From NCBI GenBank assembly GCA_024516035.1, contig CM044956.1:28369101-28433100 (forward strand): DNA of 64,000 nt. The letters run 5' to 3'. This document shows, piece after piece, positions 20,900 through 34,384 of this stretch; the stretch's first letter is position 1, and each line of letters opens with the position of its first letter. A program made the translations under genes and the position numbers. Origin of the DNA: Bactericera cockerelli (Eukaryota; Arthropoda; Insecta; Hemiptera; Triozidae). The notes under the pieces were generated by a model. The model was not told the origin of the DNA. It ran no database searches and worked only from the letters and a program-made list of their open reading frames with translations.

Positions 20900-23800
20900 C
20901 GATTATGACTAAAGCGAAAGACTCTCAGTCTTACCCCATCCATCATGAAGTCCTATTCAGGAAAACACAAAATTACCTACTTTGACTTTTAGAGAAAAGG
21001 GAGAAATGCTGAAATTCTTAGCATTTTGATGCGCGCATCAAAGTAACTTAACCTAGAAAATAAAACTTTTGGAATTGAAGCATTTACAGTTGGTATAGAT
21101 ACCTACACCTCAGCAGATAGAGATGCATTGCATACAGGTTAGAGATTATGCAGTAAAAAAATACTCAGCCAATATGCAATTACTTCATCTGAATAGCTGA
21201 AAAATAATATAAAATTTATTTTCGGACGAAAATTGACTGAGAAAACAAGCCAAAGCATATAAACAAAACTTTCACCCTAATCACCGGAATAAGGCTCAAC
21301 ATAAAACTTGCCAAAAATAAATTCAGAGGAAAAAGAAATTCAACTTCCCCTTCTCCTTGAGTGGGGGAGGATGGGGCAATCCCGCCCACCCCAAGTCTTT
21401 TGTTCTCGGGTTGGATGTTTTGTTTTTACGATGAGGTGGTGTGGACCCCCGCCTGTAGCACGCATGAGTGTCGCCTCATCCAATCCCGAGTTGAAACAAA
21501 AGAAAAATGAAACCTGTTAATCCCACGAGGATTCCCAATACATCCGCAACTTTCTTATCTACTCATTCTTTTACTTTCTTGTATTACCTGTAGGGTAATT
21601 GTAATAGGTCACATTTTCTATAAAGGGGTTTTCTAAAATTCCAGTAGAAAAAAGATATTTGAAAAAAAAGATAGAATAATAAAACTATCCAACCTTTAAA
21701 TTTTGGAAGAAATATTTTTCCTTTGCTGGGAATCGAATCCACAATCTAGAATGGTATAATTCTATACATACTTTAATAGGTAAGTACGTACCTATACAAT
21801 TCTTACCATGCAAATTAATATTTTTGTAATCTTAATAAATGTGTGTATTGTAAATTATGAGAAATAAATAATATATTTATTTTTTCCAAAGATTATTATT
21901 AGATGTAATAAATAGAAAGACTTTATTTAACGTAAATTATTACAGACAATAAAATTCTTGTACTCAATTTATACATCAGTCTAATATTTGATTAAAATTA
22001 CCTATCTTCATTTTTTTTTTCTCGAATTATTTGTACCAATTTTCGTGTATTTTGCAGGTTGAAAATCTACAGTAGGTATATACCTATTTCAAGAAGATGA
22101 AGAATTATCAGACTAGAAACTATGAATGATGATCTCTAATAATTATTTAACACTTCTGTTCAAAGTTAAATTTGGTTCATCTAGCTAATTATTATGATTT
22201 ATCATTGTTATCTTATTCTTTTTTCATTCAACATTATTTTCATATTGTTAATATTATGTAATTAAATAATTATTAACTACCTAATAACACAAGCAATATC
22301 TACAATATTATGGTGAGTATACACTGCATATATGTTCGGCAGGAGTTTCCATACATGGAAGGAGAGGAGAAAGGAAAGCTGAAAGGGTGTGAGTACATGT
22401 CCTTACCATAGAGCACTAAATAATTCACATGCAAACTGTCATATGCCTTGCTATAGAGTCCAAACGACCCCCACCCTAGCATACTTGATATGTATGGAAG
22501 CAAAGGTAATGTTGTACAAGGAAACTTTCCGCTCCGGAGTAATTCCCTTCAACATGTGTTGGGTAAACACCTACTTTCTACACCCATATACTGCATGGAT
22601 ATATCCCATGTGTTCTTACCTTTAGTGAACATAAAATGTATACCTAGGTAGTACATGTATTAGAACTGTTCTCCTCTTCCTCCACAAGGTAATGCCTGGA
22701 GGAAATGTTTCTACAACGGGGGAATTCTAATGCTAAGGGAATTACCATGCTAATACTCTGCATGTTGTGTGCCTCCTGCCTTTAGCTCTGTGAGTTATTG
22801 CTGTATGTACCTTCCTACGTGACGTATGCAATATTTGTATGTGTTGTGTGTTTTAAAACATGACTGGGTGAGATTTAAAGAAAAAACTCGTAATTTCAAA
22901 CATAGGAAATAAATTTGAAAAGGCTCACTCATTCACTGACTGCTCGCGTCACTGGAATCGGACCCTAACCCTGGGGTAGAATACTCCGAGGGTGCATGTC
23001 TACGTCTAAAATGGATCTCTGGCAGGTTCCAAGAAGATCTATTCCTGCCTGCAATGTTTGCGCTGGTAGTTAATGATGCAGGAACAATCTGGCGGAATAA
23101 TATTTGCCATCTAGAACATATGCACGTCACAAGTGGTGCAAATATTTACACTCCACTTATTACAGGGTGGCTCATTCATATGGCTCTGCATTGGAGGTAA
23201 TTTGGGAATTCAAAGAACTACTTATTTTGCAAATTCCTAACTAGCTAAAGATTTGAAATAATTAATTAAGTGTGATTTAAGGCCGGAAAGTCCCAACAAA
23301 TTACGGACAACAGGTAATTTAAAAATGAGTAAAATATAAAAGAGACTTCTATAATAAGAGACTCATGGTAACAGTTTTATTAAATTGACAAAGAATGAAC
23401 TATTAATTAATCATATAGGCATAGAGCCTGCACTTTACGCATCTTATCCAGCTAACATCAGAAACTATGAACTATTAATGGCTCAAACATTTTTATCGAA
23501 GTACATAATTTGTACTTGAAATAATATTGGTGTTAGTTTTAGCAATTTATTATAGACCATAAAATAGCCGAACCCAGAATACAAAATATTACAATAGATC
23601 AAGTTTATCGTAGTTCTTAAGAGATGGACTATCTCGGATGCCATCTTCAATCTCCACCACACGTTGTTTGCAGTCAAGTGCAGGGTGTAGATATTGTGAA
23701 TTCGTCTTCATTTCGCTTGCCCAAACAATTCAACCACAAATTGGTGGAAGAGTAGGTACCTACATTATATGAATTAGTTTACCTAACGTAACAATGCGTA

Positions 23801-24364
23801 ACCAATATTGCTGGAGAAAAATTGAATAGAAACACAATACTAAACTAGTCTTGTAGTTGGAAGGTGATAATATCGGAGGTAAGTACTTTGAAATTTCCAG
23901 TACCTATTCAAAATGGGGAATAAAAGTATGTTATTATTACATGATAATTGATAACTACACCCTGTTTTTCCACCTCATTACAATATTGAAATGTTCCTAA
24001 CATTTACACAACATGGCTCTGAGTCGAGTCTATAATATATGTAGACAATATATAGTATATACATATAAAGAGTGTAGAACAAGGTATGTAGTTATGTATA
24101 ACAAGGCGTTCTGATGTTAGGCTTCACTCCCCCAGGGGCACCACCCTCCTCCACTATTCAATCCCAGTGTTTACATTTCATTCATGCAGGATGAGGGGAC
24201 CAGTGCAGGATCTACGGGACAGGCTGAGGGCACTGCAGTGTCTGGACACTGCTTTTGTAAATTGCCAAATTGTAACAAAGTTTAGTATAAAGGAGAACAC
24301 CAGATGAAACTTTCGTGTGATCTAGGATTTCTAAGCTCCACAAACATTTTTGCATTATTTTATA
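20900..24364. other. AT-rich intergenic DNA
   Basis: Nothing gene-like recognised. ACAGGGTGGCTCATTCATAT at 23163 resembles a lone mariner-type terminus with no partner found. GC-richer patches at 21340-21500 and 24120-24240 lack convincing coding frames. Confidence 0.5.
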
Positions 24365-24805
24365 CAGGGTGGTCCAAAAAGTTTGCACCAAAATGATAGG
24401 GGTAATAAAAGAGACCATTTCCAACAAAAATATTCCCGGACATTTTACTTTATTTTTTGTCGTTTTCAAAATGGCGGCCAAAACGTGTGTTTTTCAAATA
24501 TGTGCGTTCAGAACCTTGACAGCCTAAATGAGCATGATCATTAAAACATTGAACGGGTTAATTTAACTTATTTTCATTAAAATTTTATTTTCAATTCAAA
24601 AATGCAATTCGTTTCATTCTAGGTGGTACAGAAAAAATTAAAACAATCAAAAGCCAAACCAATGTTGGAATATTTGAAAACACACGTTTTGGCCGCCATT
24701 TTGAAAACTACAAAAAATTAAGGAAAATGTCCGGGAATATTTTTGTTGGAAATGGTCTCTTTTATTACCCCTATCATTTTGGTGCAAACTTTTTGGACCA
24801 CCCTG
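24365..24805. mobile_element. Long-TIR MITE of mariner type
   Basis: The two ends are near-perfect inverted repeats about 145 bp long, starting CAGGGTGGTCCAAAAAGTTT, and flanked by TA on both sides (24363-24364, 24806-24807). About 145 bp of unrelated sequence lies between. No transposase. The CAGGGTGG-CC terminus and TA duplication point to a Tc1/mariner relative, similar in its first bases to the remnant at 37943. Confidence 0.8.
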
Positions 24806-24807
24806 TA

Positions 24808-27236
24808 CTATACTAACCATCCCTTCCTTATTGATAAATATACACCTCTTCTTGATCAGATATAAACCGTAATGGTGTGGTTTTAACCGTATAATTGATT
24901 TTGTGATATGAACATTTTTGTTTCTAACAGAGTCCAAAGTCCACTCGGTCTTGACCAAAAACAAACCTGTCAATATTGAGCGGGGTGACAAATTTCATCA
25001 AGCTAGACCTGCCACCTGTCAGACGGACAATCAACTCAACCAAGGATGCTGATTTATGGGGTAAATTTGGCTGATAATTTTGTAAGACACACAGAGGAAC
25101 TTTCTGTAGTCACAAAACCTAGGAAAAAGTCAAAGATACAATAATGGTAAAATGCAGCTTGATTCGGAAACTAATACCTTCTCACATTACCTTGAATATG
25201 AATTGAACCATTATACAATAAAATACAATACTCTGTTTATCCTGCAATAATGAGACTAAAGAGTCCTTTTACTCTCACAGTCTTTCGTTAGGAGGAGCTT
25301 TCAGGTGGTCTTTTGATAACTGACGCGAGACATTCCCATGGTGCACTAAGCATCTCCACCACTGGTTACTCAGTGCTCTGAATGCATTATGAATTTATTA
25401 TGTCGCACATTCAACTTCTGTCAATATTGGACTATAATTTAACTTTTCCACCCTTCTCCCTCCCACCCCAGGTTTTGTTCTACATAAAATGTTACTCTTT
25501 CCTATACATTTACATTAACATTTACCTCTGTTACCTAAAACATTAACTTTTCACTTCCATTACCGAAACCATTTTCAACTTTCGTCAAGTTTCATACTTT
25601 ATTCCTTAGTTCTATTATGTAGGTATGATATTATACACCTATACAATAGTCCTACACACTATAGGTACCTACTTGTATACCTATACTCACTTAAGTGATG
25701 GAAAAATGAACTTTTTGTAACGGTTATTTACCTACTAAGAAAAGTATTTAGCGTAGTTTGCCAAGGTTTTCTCAGACTTTTCCATTGAACGATTTATAGA
25801 TCACATCTGAGGGACAAAAAGCTTTCTTCCATATTCCATATCATGAAGGTATCTATTCTCTATGAGTATAATATTGAGAGATGATTCATATACTCGTATA
25901 CATTCAATTGTGAATAAACATTGCCTTTATAAGTTTATTTATAGCATAATCAAATCAATCAAATATGTGGTGAAATATGAAATTGAAAATCGATTTCTAA
26001 AAAAGCTTCAGATGTAAAAGAAATCTCATGGAGAGGAAGTGAGGGAGGGGGGGGGGGGGTCCATGACAAAGGTATAGGAAGGCAGGATGAGCAGCACGAA
26101 ATCCAGTGTGCCGACGTTTGAACAGGACACGACAAAGTCATTTCCTGGAAAATATGATTCTTGTGAACCTTTTGTTAGAGAACTTTTCAAAAGTTTACTT
26201 CAGCTTTAACAAATGAGGAGAAAAATCTGGCGTGTTAAAAAAGTGTATTTTCAAAAAATGTACAGGGTGTAAGAAGAAGAGGTTTTTAAGAGAGAGAGAG
26301 AGAGAGAGAGAGTATTTAATTGAATGAAGTATTTAATACGGTATTTAATTGAATGAAGTATTTAATACGTATTGGAAAGATAGAAAAATAATAACCCAAT
26401 GCATAAACCTAAATAATATTCATTTTAAATTTCACACTAAAATTTAATGAGTTCATTTCTGTATTAACCCCTTTCTTATCGAATTTTCATGTCAAGCAAA
26501 TCAATGAAGGTTGGTAATAGAGACCACACTTGTGAATAAAATAAAATTATTAATTTCCAAAGAAGATGAAAATATTCAACAATGATATGATAACTAACCA
26601 ACAAAGATCTAAAATAATTCTCACCAGAATCCACGTGATTTTGTGGGAACCGAGGGGACTCCCAGTGATTAGTACCCAATTAAGTACTTAATTATTCTAG
26701 CTACCGAGCTCTAAAATTTAATAATACAAAGTAAGGATTTTATAAATAAGGGTCCACCCATGCTGCATAAGGTAAGTGACACACGGATCACACAATAGAC
26801 GTCTACAATACCTCGCTCTAATTAGTCTCCTAGCAGCCTATAGTGAAGGACGATGACAAAAATATTCAAGCACCACAAAATACAGAGATCTATGTGGGTA
26901 CTAGGCCACAGTCGTCACCTTTTGTATTCTTCATCTATTTGATGAAATTCATCTAAGAATTTCCATGGAAATACATAGGTCGGTTGCTACATATGAAAAT
27001 AAAAGGGTTGTGTGGCAGAGATTGCCATAGGCAATAACCCCGCCAGTTAGTTAGGATATCTGTAAATATTTTATGTATATTTTTTCTTCTCTTCTTGTTT
27101 ATACTGTTTTCAAATTTCTATTTTAATTTTTATAATTACTTCTTTGTACATAATTATGTCCTATTAATAAACAATTCAATAATAATAATAATAATAAAGT
27201 TGTTCTATTTATTCCAAGTTCAAACATTCAAGATTA
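24808..27236. other. Intergenic DNA with small tandem repeats
   Basis: Contains a (GA)11 tract at about 26290-26311 and a perfect 29-bp tandem duplication at 26312-26340/26341-26369. An AAT run lies at about 27178-27197. No gene recognised. Confidence 0.5.
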
Positions 27237-27779
27237 ATCCCCCCAAAAACACCACTTCGTGGTTAAAAAGAGAAGAACGCCTCACTCAAAAAAATGATTA
27301 TAATTAGCTAAAAATAAATGATATCAAATTGAGAACACCTTACCACCTCTCTTTCTATATCTCTGCACTCCTCTCTGAATTTATTCCTCTTATGTTTATC
27401 TTTCTTTATCCTTTCTAGGGGTCATTCCAAACTTGATTTCTCTTTAAATTTACTTGTTGCACGGCAATAAAAAATGGCGGTCGGAGTATGATTTTTCTGA
27501 ACTTATTTGATTTGAATCGAGAAAATTACACCGCGACCGCCTTTTTTATTGCTGTGCAACAAGTAAATTTAAAGAGAAATCAAGTTTGGAATGACCCCTA
27601 GAAAGGATAAAGAAAGATAAACATAAGAGGAATAAATTCAGAGAGGAGTGCAGAGATATAGAAAGAGAGGTGGTAAGGTGTTCTCAATTTGATATCATTT
27701 ATTTTTAGCTAATTATAATCATTCTTTTGAGTGAGGCGTTCTTCTCTTTTTAACCACGAAGTGGTGTTTTTGGGGGGAT
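27237..27779. repeat. Foldback palindrome, left (543 bp)
   Basis: The first ~240 bp are repeated inverted in the last ~240 bp around a centre of roughly 60 bp. The ends are ATCCCCCCAAAAAC with a short inner palindrome ACCACTTCGTGGT. A transcript would form a hairpin of more than 200 bp. Confidence 0.9.
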
Positions 27780-28354
27780 ATCAGTTCTTTTTGTACGAAA
27801 ATATAGGTTCATACCATACACTACTGAAACATTATGAATAACAAAAGTAAATAAGCTGGGAAAATGTGAATGTACCAAGTTTTCTTTTTTTTTAAGATAT
27901 AGTTTTAGCAGTACGTATTTAATTTTTCTAAGGTCAATATGTATTTGGATCTTAGATTTGGCCCCCTGAGTCCCCAAAGTGAGTAAATAATATATAAATT
28001 TGCAATGCAAGACCTTTTGATTCTACACTCAACATGATTAGGTTTATCTTTCAATGCTAAATAGACCTTGAATCCTCCTATGAGGGACACTAAAACACCT
28101 GGATTTACAAATGCCAAAGAAATTAATTTGTAACCTTATCAAGGTGAGGTAATGAGTTCTCTCCCGTTGACCTTTTCTTACCCGAATTTTCTCCGGCTTG
28201 TTGCAAAGGTCACCACAAGTATCTCTCCCGGAAATAAGACCATGCTTTTTTACATTAGGTATTTAAGAAAATGAAAAATATAAAATTATCATTTTTATAT
28301 AAGAATCGGCCTTTTATAAGGAAATCTTTTAAATCTCTAACTAATGAAAGGCAA

Positions 28355-28550
28355 TGCCTTCAGTGTACAGTAGAGTTAGGTAAAATACATAGAAGACCAT
28401 GCCTCAGGAATATAGTAGGGTTAGGGATAATACATAGAAGGCAATGCCTCGGGTTTATAGTAGGGTTAGGTAAATATATAGGCCATGCCTTGGGTTTATC
28501 ATAGGGTTAGGAAAAATACATAGAAGGCCATGCCTCAGGTCTATATCAAT
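28355..28550 (+). repeat. Minisatellite of about 46-bp units (4-5 copies)
   Basis: Each unit carries ACATAGAAGGC-ATGCCTC, then TATAGTAGGGTTAGG. The copies differ by a few bases and by unit length. The same array occurs inverted at 36535-36735, and a single related unit is at about 47430-47475. Confidence 0.8.
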
Positions 28551-28756
28551 GATTCCTAGGTGTTTCGATTATAATTTTTATGCTAGGCCTAAACTATGTA
28601 GGTATAAAATCAGGTAAAAATCCAAGCGACGCGACGGGAGACAATTTGGTGTTGATAAAACCATGAGCGGGAGAGAACTCGGTGGTGACGTCCCTTATCA
28701 ATACCTCACGAGGTATGAGTGCACCCCGGACATAATGGACAGAGAAAAAAAACTTC

Positions 28757-28823
28757 CCTGAAGGGGATCGAACCCAAGTCATCATGCGTGCAAGCCTAGT
28801 ATGCTACCCACTTGGCCAAAGTC
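28757..28823 (-). repeat. tRNA-like module in the left arm
   Basis: On the minus strand it reads TTGGCCAAGTGGGTAGCATA (A-box fit), an anticodon-arm-like CTTGCAC, and GGGTTCGATCCCC (strong B box). The right arm copy at 36302-36356 lacks about 14 bp in the middle, so this is not a functional tRNA. A shared downstream piece, CATACCTCGTGAGG, links it to the SINE at 57028. Confidence 0.6.
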
Positions 28824-29072
28824 AATACTTTGTCACAACTTTTAGTGAGTAGCATCGACATTATGAGAGCTGCATAATTCATCATATTTTATCTCCATCC
28901 AACCATGATTGTCCAAAATCAATCTCGTAATGCCGCCACAGGTCATTGTCTAATTCTGCAACTTCTAAAATTTTCCTCGCGAGGGTAATGGGGTCGTCAT
29001 GAAGATCAAATATAAAAATCGGAAAAACAAAACAACGTTAAGCCCAAATTGAAAATATAGAGCTAAAAAATT

Positions 29073-29143
29073 TCGTCCCCGCCAGGATTCGAACCCATGC
29101 TGACTGGGTGGCAGGTGGAGCATGCTACCAATAGACAAAGTTG
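29073..29143 (-). repeat. tRNA-Gly-like module in the left arm
   Basis: On the minus strand TCTATTGGTAGCATGCTCC, CACCTGCCACC (GCC anticodon context) and GGGTTCGAATCC are in the order of a tRNA-Gly. The acceptor stem does not pair properly, so a SINE head or pseudo-tRNA is the likely state. Confidence 0.6.
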
Positions 29144-32100
29144 TCTTCTAAAGTAAAAGACGGAAAATAAACTAAGTTAAAACTTGGAAACTTAAACAAT
29201 AAAATTTTGCAGTGAGAGAGCGAGGTCATCTCGAAAAATACATACTGGCCAAGATCTGACCACTAAGCTAAGGATTCGAAGGTACCTACCCGCCAAAGAA
29301 AATGAAAAGGCCACCAGGTGCCACCCAGTGGACCGGATGAAGGAATAAAATCAATAAATTTGGTATCTGCTCATCAAGATCTTTCATTTGATACCACTTA
29401 AGATTAGTATTATCCTTCAATTCCCGATTTGGGCTCCCAAAACCCGAGGCCGCCCAAATGGGCCGCCCGCTTATAATTTAGAATTTTTTTTTGGTCCGGG
29501 CTCATCTCCATTATATCTTGATCACTTTAGACACCTCACTTAATCTTCAGTGCCAAGTTAAAGACACGAAGTCGGGTCTCAAAGGATCCGTATGAAAAAA
29601 AAACAGAAAAAAAAAAAAAAAAAAAAATGAATCTTTTCATGTCTTTCACGATTGTTGGTGGGTCTCGAAAATAGGGTTCCCGGTGGCCTAGAAAGTCAAA
29701 CAAAGTGTCAAATCAACTTACTTTTCAACGTAGAGCCCATTTCTGCAATAAAAATCGCGATTTTTGAAATTCATGTTGCACTTTTCGCTGGCTGAAAGTA
29801 CATGAAATGCATGGGAACTATATTTTCCGTAACCTTACACTCTGCCGGGCTGTCTCTTTCTTTGTATAGGCGTTCTTCACACCTCGGCCGAGGTGTTTGA
29901 TTTCAGTTTCAAAGTTAAATCATAATAAAATTGAAGATACCACAGAGTTTTCAATGTAATACACAAATTGTCTTTTAAACTGTCTGGATTTGAAAATCAC
30001 ATCACAATCCCAAAAGAAAAGGAATCCCTGGCTTTACAAGAGTAAGAGGAAAAATGGAAATATTTTACACCAAATTGAAACAAAAACATAAAATATCATT
30101 TAGATAAGGCGAGGAATACAAATGAGGGAGAAAGAGGAGGAGGAGGAGGAAGAATAAAAGTAAGAATGTGAACAAGTGGTGGCCACGAATAATAATGCTA
30201 AGTAGTGCCAGTGGAGGTGAAACATGGAAACGAAATAAGGAAATACGAAAAGGAAATGGAGGAGAGGAACTGTCAAGGAAATGGAGGTGGGATGAGGAGG
30301 AGTTCAAGCTCTATGCAAATGCTTCTTGTCCTAAACTATGGGGGGGTGAGGAGTGATTTGAGTGTTTGGAAGAAGATTTATTGGGCCAAGTTTTATTTCG
30401 GAGGAGCGGAGGACGAAGACGTCTGGTAAGCTAAGTGAGCAATTTTTCTTACTTTCATAGGAGTTTCTGCTTTGTCTTCAGTAGAAATTTCAGACTCATC
30501 TAACTCTGCTTACTCTGACGATTATTCGCCCATTTCAGGAATTTAGAACAGAATAACATAATCCTGCCATCAATTCGACGTGAAGGAGGAGGGAGGGTAG
30601 GTTTCGCGAGAAGTATACGCATGTAATGTAATAATTCACACAATGTGACTGACACAAATAACCGATTAGAAAGATATCAAGTGGTTAAAATAGCTTGAAA
30701 AATTCCCTGTTAGTAGTAGGGTAGTCGAAAGCAAGACTGGGACGTTACAGAATTTATCAATATGTGGTAGCAACTAATATCCACCCTATAAGTTCTCTCT
30801 CTCATGGTCTGGATTAGGATCACTGTACTCATCACCTGAGAGTTGTTGATGTCTCCCCATCTGTCATCTGCCTTACAGCGTCACCCATACCTGAATACAT
30901 TGCCTAATGAGTCCCATCTCTCCACACTGATGCTTTCATTTACATAAAACACCACAGTTCAAATATCTCTCAATATCTTGTCCATATTTTCTCTATTAAG
31001 CCACAAATCAGAGCAGGAGATAGAGTAGGTACTGCATACAAATGAAAGATGAACCATCGTGGAAGTAGATAATGTAGCTCAACACACAAATAAATGTTGG
31101 TTTTCCCCATGTTCATGTTACAGAGTTTGATAGTTTATCTCGTTCTTGCGCTTTCAAATCCTCTCTATTTCCGTAATACTTATTCTATGTTATAATTCTG
31201 AAAGTCAGGAGAGTCACTGGGACCTAAATTTTTCTTGTCTTTTGCCAAATAGTATAAAGCAAATTAATTTGATAAACCACTAGTTAGTTGGTTATGTCTC
31301 TTAACCTCACGTATCATTCGATACTCCTTTAGCTTGAATTAAAAAACCAGTTAACTACTTACATTAACCTTAAAAATTCTAGTATAAGTGGTCATCCGAA
31401 AAGTTCTAAGTTCGCTGGGGGTTGCTTATTTTCTGTGATCTTATGAGAACTGGTGTATGCAACGCTGTTTTAATTATTTAATGCCCAAATGCATTCATCT
31501 CAAGTTTTCTTATTCCTGGATGGAATGGCTAAATAACTCAACACCTGTATTTCCCTATCTGCTCATTTATCAGGCAAGAGGCAAGACTACACCACCCTAC
31601 GACCACACAACCGGATTTGCTAATAAATGTTCACGGGCTGAACAGAACTAGTTTCGTCTTGAATTCTTGATACAAAACGTTTTTCGTCATTTGCCACTGC
31701 TCAAAAACAAAATCTTCATCTCCGTCAGCCCACAAGCACAAACATGTTAGACCTGTAAGATGATGGTCCAAGTCTGTGCTTTTTTTCGTGGGAATCCCAC
31801 AACAGGAAACTTGTCAAATGCGAGAATCCTAAATTCTTTTGTTTCTCTGTCTCCTACCTATTAGTAACTGATGGAGTAATTATGTGTACAGAGATTCATT
31901 TTGTTTATTCGATGTACTCATGATATTAGATACGTAGATTATGCATGTATATCACAGGTAATGAACTAACTACATACACAGTTCATGTTGGTTGTATACA
32001 AGTATGTAGGTATGTACAATGTACATAATAATTATGTATATGTATTAAAGGTATAAAACCATAATGGATTATTGTATATTTTACTACAGTAACAATAAGA

Positions 32101-32668
32101 TAATAATATTGCTAACTAGGTAACATAAAACTTACACAGTAACAGGAAAAGCACCCAAATTGGCCTCTCCTAGCAAAATCAAATGTTAGACTCCAGAGAC
32201 TCTAGACATATTGAAGGAAAATTTTGGTAGCAAAAAGGTAATAGGAAAAAAAATAGAACTTGCTTTTCTTGACTTTAATATTGATTCAAAAACTCTTCCA
32301 CAAAATTAAACAGGCTCAAAATGGCCTAGCTTAAGTTTATCAGTAAATTTGGTTTCCCTCAATACATAACTATTCACTACTTAAGACTTGAAGGGCAACG
32401 TGTTGACTAGCTCAGAAATATATATAACAAGAGAAAGTGCTGGTGCTCCATAGTTTTTGTAATTCAAAGAAATTATGTTCGGAAATATGCATCAACATTT
32501 TCGGCAAAATTTCAAAAGGATACTTGGGCAAGGCGAGTGCTCAATCAATCTCTGTCCCTTACTTTGAATAATAATTGATGGTAGGCGACTTTAGAAGAAA
32601 ATTGTGAAGATGTGGGGAGGATAAAGATGGATAACTTTTCAATCAATAAAAAGAAAAGGGGGATTTGG

Positions 32669-32670
<2 letters not shown>

Positions 32671-32726
<56 letters not shown>
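32671..32726. repeat. (GA)n microsatellite
   Basis: An uninterrupted GA run of about 28 units inside the spacer. Confidence 0.95.
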
Positions 32727-32731
<5 letters not shown>

Positions 32732-34213
32732 TATGTATAATCACAAGAGAAAAATAAAGGCTGTTGTAAATATTCAACAGGAAGGTTTGCGAGGAAAAAT
32801 TCAAACACAATTAAAATAAAACACAAATCTCTCTGTTCTCTCAAAAAAAGTGAAAAATGAAATTCAAAATTCATAGTTGAGAAAATTTAATACATTTCTC
32901 TCCTCCCCTGTTACTTCTCTCACTGTTTGAGAAATGGAAAACCTTTGACTCGGTAGATGAGCTTTTGTTTTGTTAAGGAAGAGAAGGTAGAGCGAGGGAG
33001 AGAAAGTGCACTTAGTTAATGTGAAAAACATGTTGCTGGCAATACATATAGAGGAAGAGACTGATATAATGGAGGAAGCAAGAGAGAGAATGAATTAAAA
33101 AATGAAAAGTTAGTTCTGTTCAGAAAAGACAGAGAAAAACTTGAATATCTTCAAGAGTGACTGCCTTCATAAGGAGAGAACACTTAGGGCACATCAGTGA
33201 CACACACTGTTACAACAAGTGGGACGGACATTCGGTAATGCTTGTGTGTGAACATACATAAATATTCAATAAGTTACAAGACATGGACCAGTTCATTATA
33301 GTTAAAATATTTTCACTGGCGGTTATGGGTCGGTTAGCATTAATACTGCATGATAATATTAACACTTACCACATGATGATATTGGTCCATGCACTTAGCT
33401 CTCTGCTTACCCCTTCAATAAAATTTATTACAAAACTTAAAGTACCTAATCAAAGACTTCGTATAGATGGACCCGCCATCTTCTATCTCTCAAATGCAAT
33501 ATCAGTGAAGATCATTTCGCGTGGTGCTTACATTAAAATGGTGCTTAGTTACACGAGAAATTTCAACAACAACAAAAGTAACAAAGGAGGTTATGTAATT
33601 TTTATAGATTATTCCTCTTTAAAGTGAATTAAATTATCATATTGACTACTATCATTTTCAAATGGCATACATAATTATATTATTTTAGGTAGAGCATAAA
33701 TTTGACCAATATAAATAAACTAATACCATATAAAAATAATTTAAAGGAACTTGAATTCGTAAATAGCGCGACGTCATATTTTCCAACGTTAGCAACAGTG
33801 CCGGACGCAAAATTTTAGAACTTGAAAGTGCCGGGTTTTAGCTAGTCTCTATTATGAAGATTTAAGTTTAGTATTGATGAACGACAGGACAGAGCGATTT
33901 TCCGAGTAAGAGGAAAGTGGAGTGTAAAAATATATATGGTAAGAAAGTTGGAGTAAGAAAATACCATGATCCTATCAATTGAAATATCAATAAATAGGAT
34001 ATTGAAATTTTTGAAGAAGAAGAAAATGGAAATCAATTAGCTGATAGTGTAGGTACCCATTATTAGGAGGGGGTGAGGCCGTCTGACAACACTGCGGATG
34101 GAGTTTCCTGATCAGCCTGAACACGCACGTGGAGATTCATTTCCCTCCTCAACACACAAGAACTAAACCGAACTGTGATGGCACGTTTGTAAAAAATATA
34201 CTGAAAAATGTAG

Positions 34214-34384
34214 TCCGAAAAACTCGCACTGACGTACGAACAACTTACCGAACAAAATGCCAAAGATGAACTAAACTCTGAAAGCAAACAAGCCCAGGCT
34301 AAAACAACCGAACAAAAAGAGCAAACTGTACACCTATCAATAGGACACATAATGGAAATAGTGGAAACAAAACAAAAATCGTAA
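34214..34384 (+). pseudogene. Short Gln/Lys/Glu-rich coding relic
   Basis: Between an in-frame TAG and a TAA there are 57 codons rich in Gln, Lys, Glu and Thr, with EQLTEQNAKDELNSE and AKTTEQKEQTVHL. This looks like a coiled-coil segment and not random AT-rich translation. No family is recognised and there is no start codon, so it may be a remnant of cargo or chance. Confidence 0.25.

Larger units (their letters stand above)
27780..29904 (+). repeat. Inner part of the left inverted arm
   Basis: It contains, in order, an unknown segment, GTTCTCTCCC-GTTG blocks, a minisatellite, two tRNA-like modules in minus orientation and a final palindrome ACACCTCGGCCGAGGTGT (29879-29896). It matches 35231-37303 inverted. 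No open frame of significance. Confidence 0.85.

Noticed and set aside
28365..28545. Insect telomeric TTAGG repeat from the GGGTTAGG motifs
   Set aside because: GGTTAGG occurs once per 46-bp unit and is not a tandem pentamer.
28340..28550. CRISPR-like regularly spaced repeats
   Set aside because: The units are contiguous minisatellite copies without unique spacers, in a eukaryotic repeat.
32545..32874. Minus-strand frame with a long Ser-Leu repeat
   Set aside because: It is translation of a GA microsatellite, as are the similar frames at 56057-56317.
33283..33627. 114-codon plus-strand frame in the spacer of the inverted-repeat structure
   Set aside because: No recognisable motif, AT-rich codon use and no splice or promoter context.
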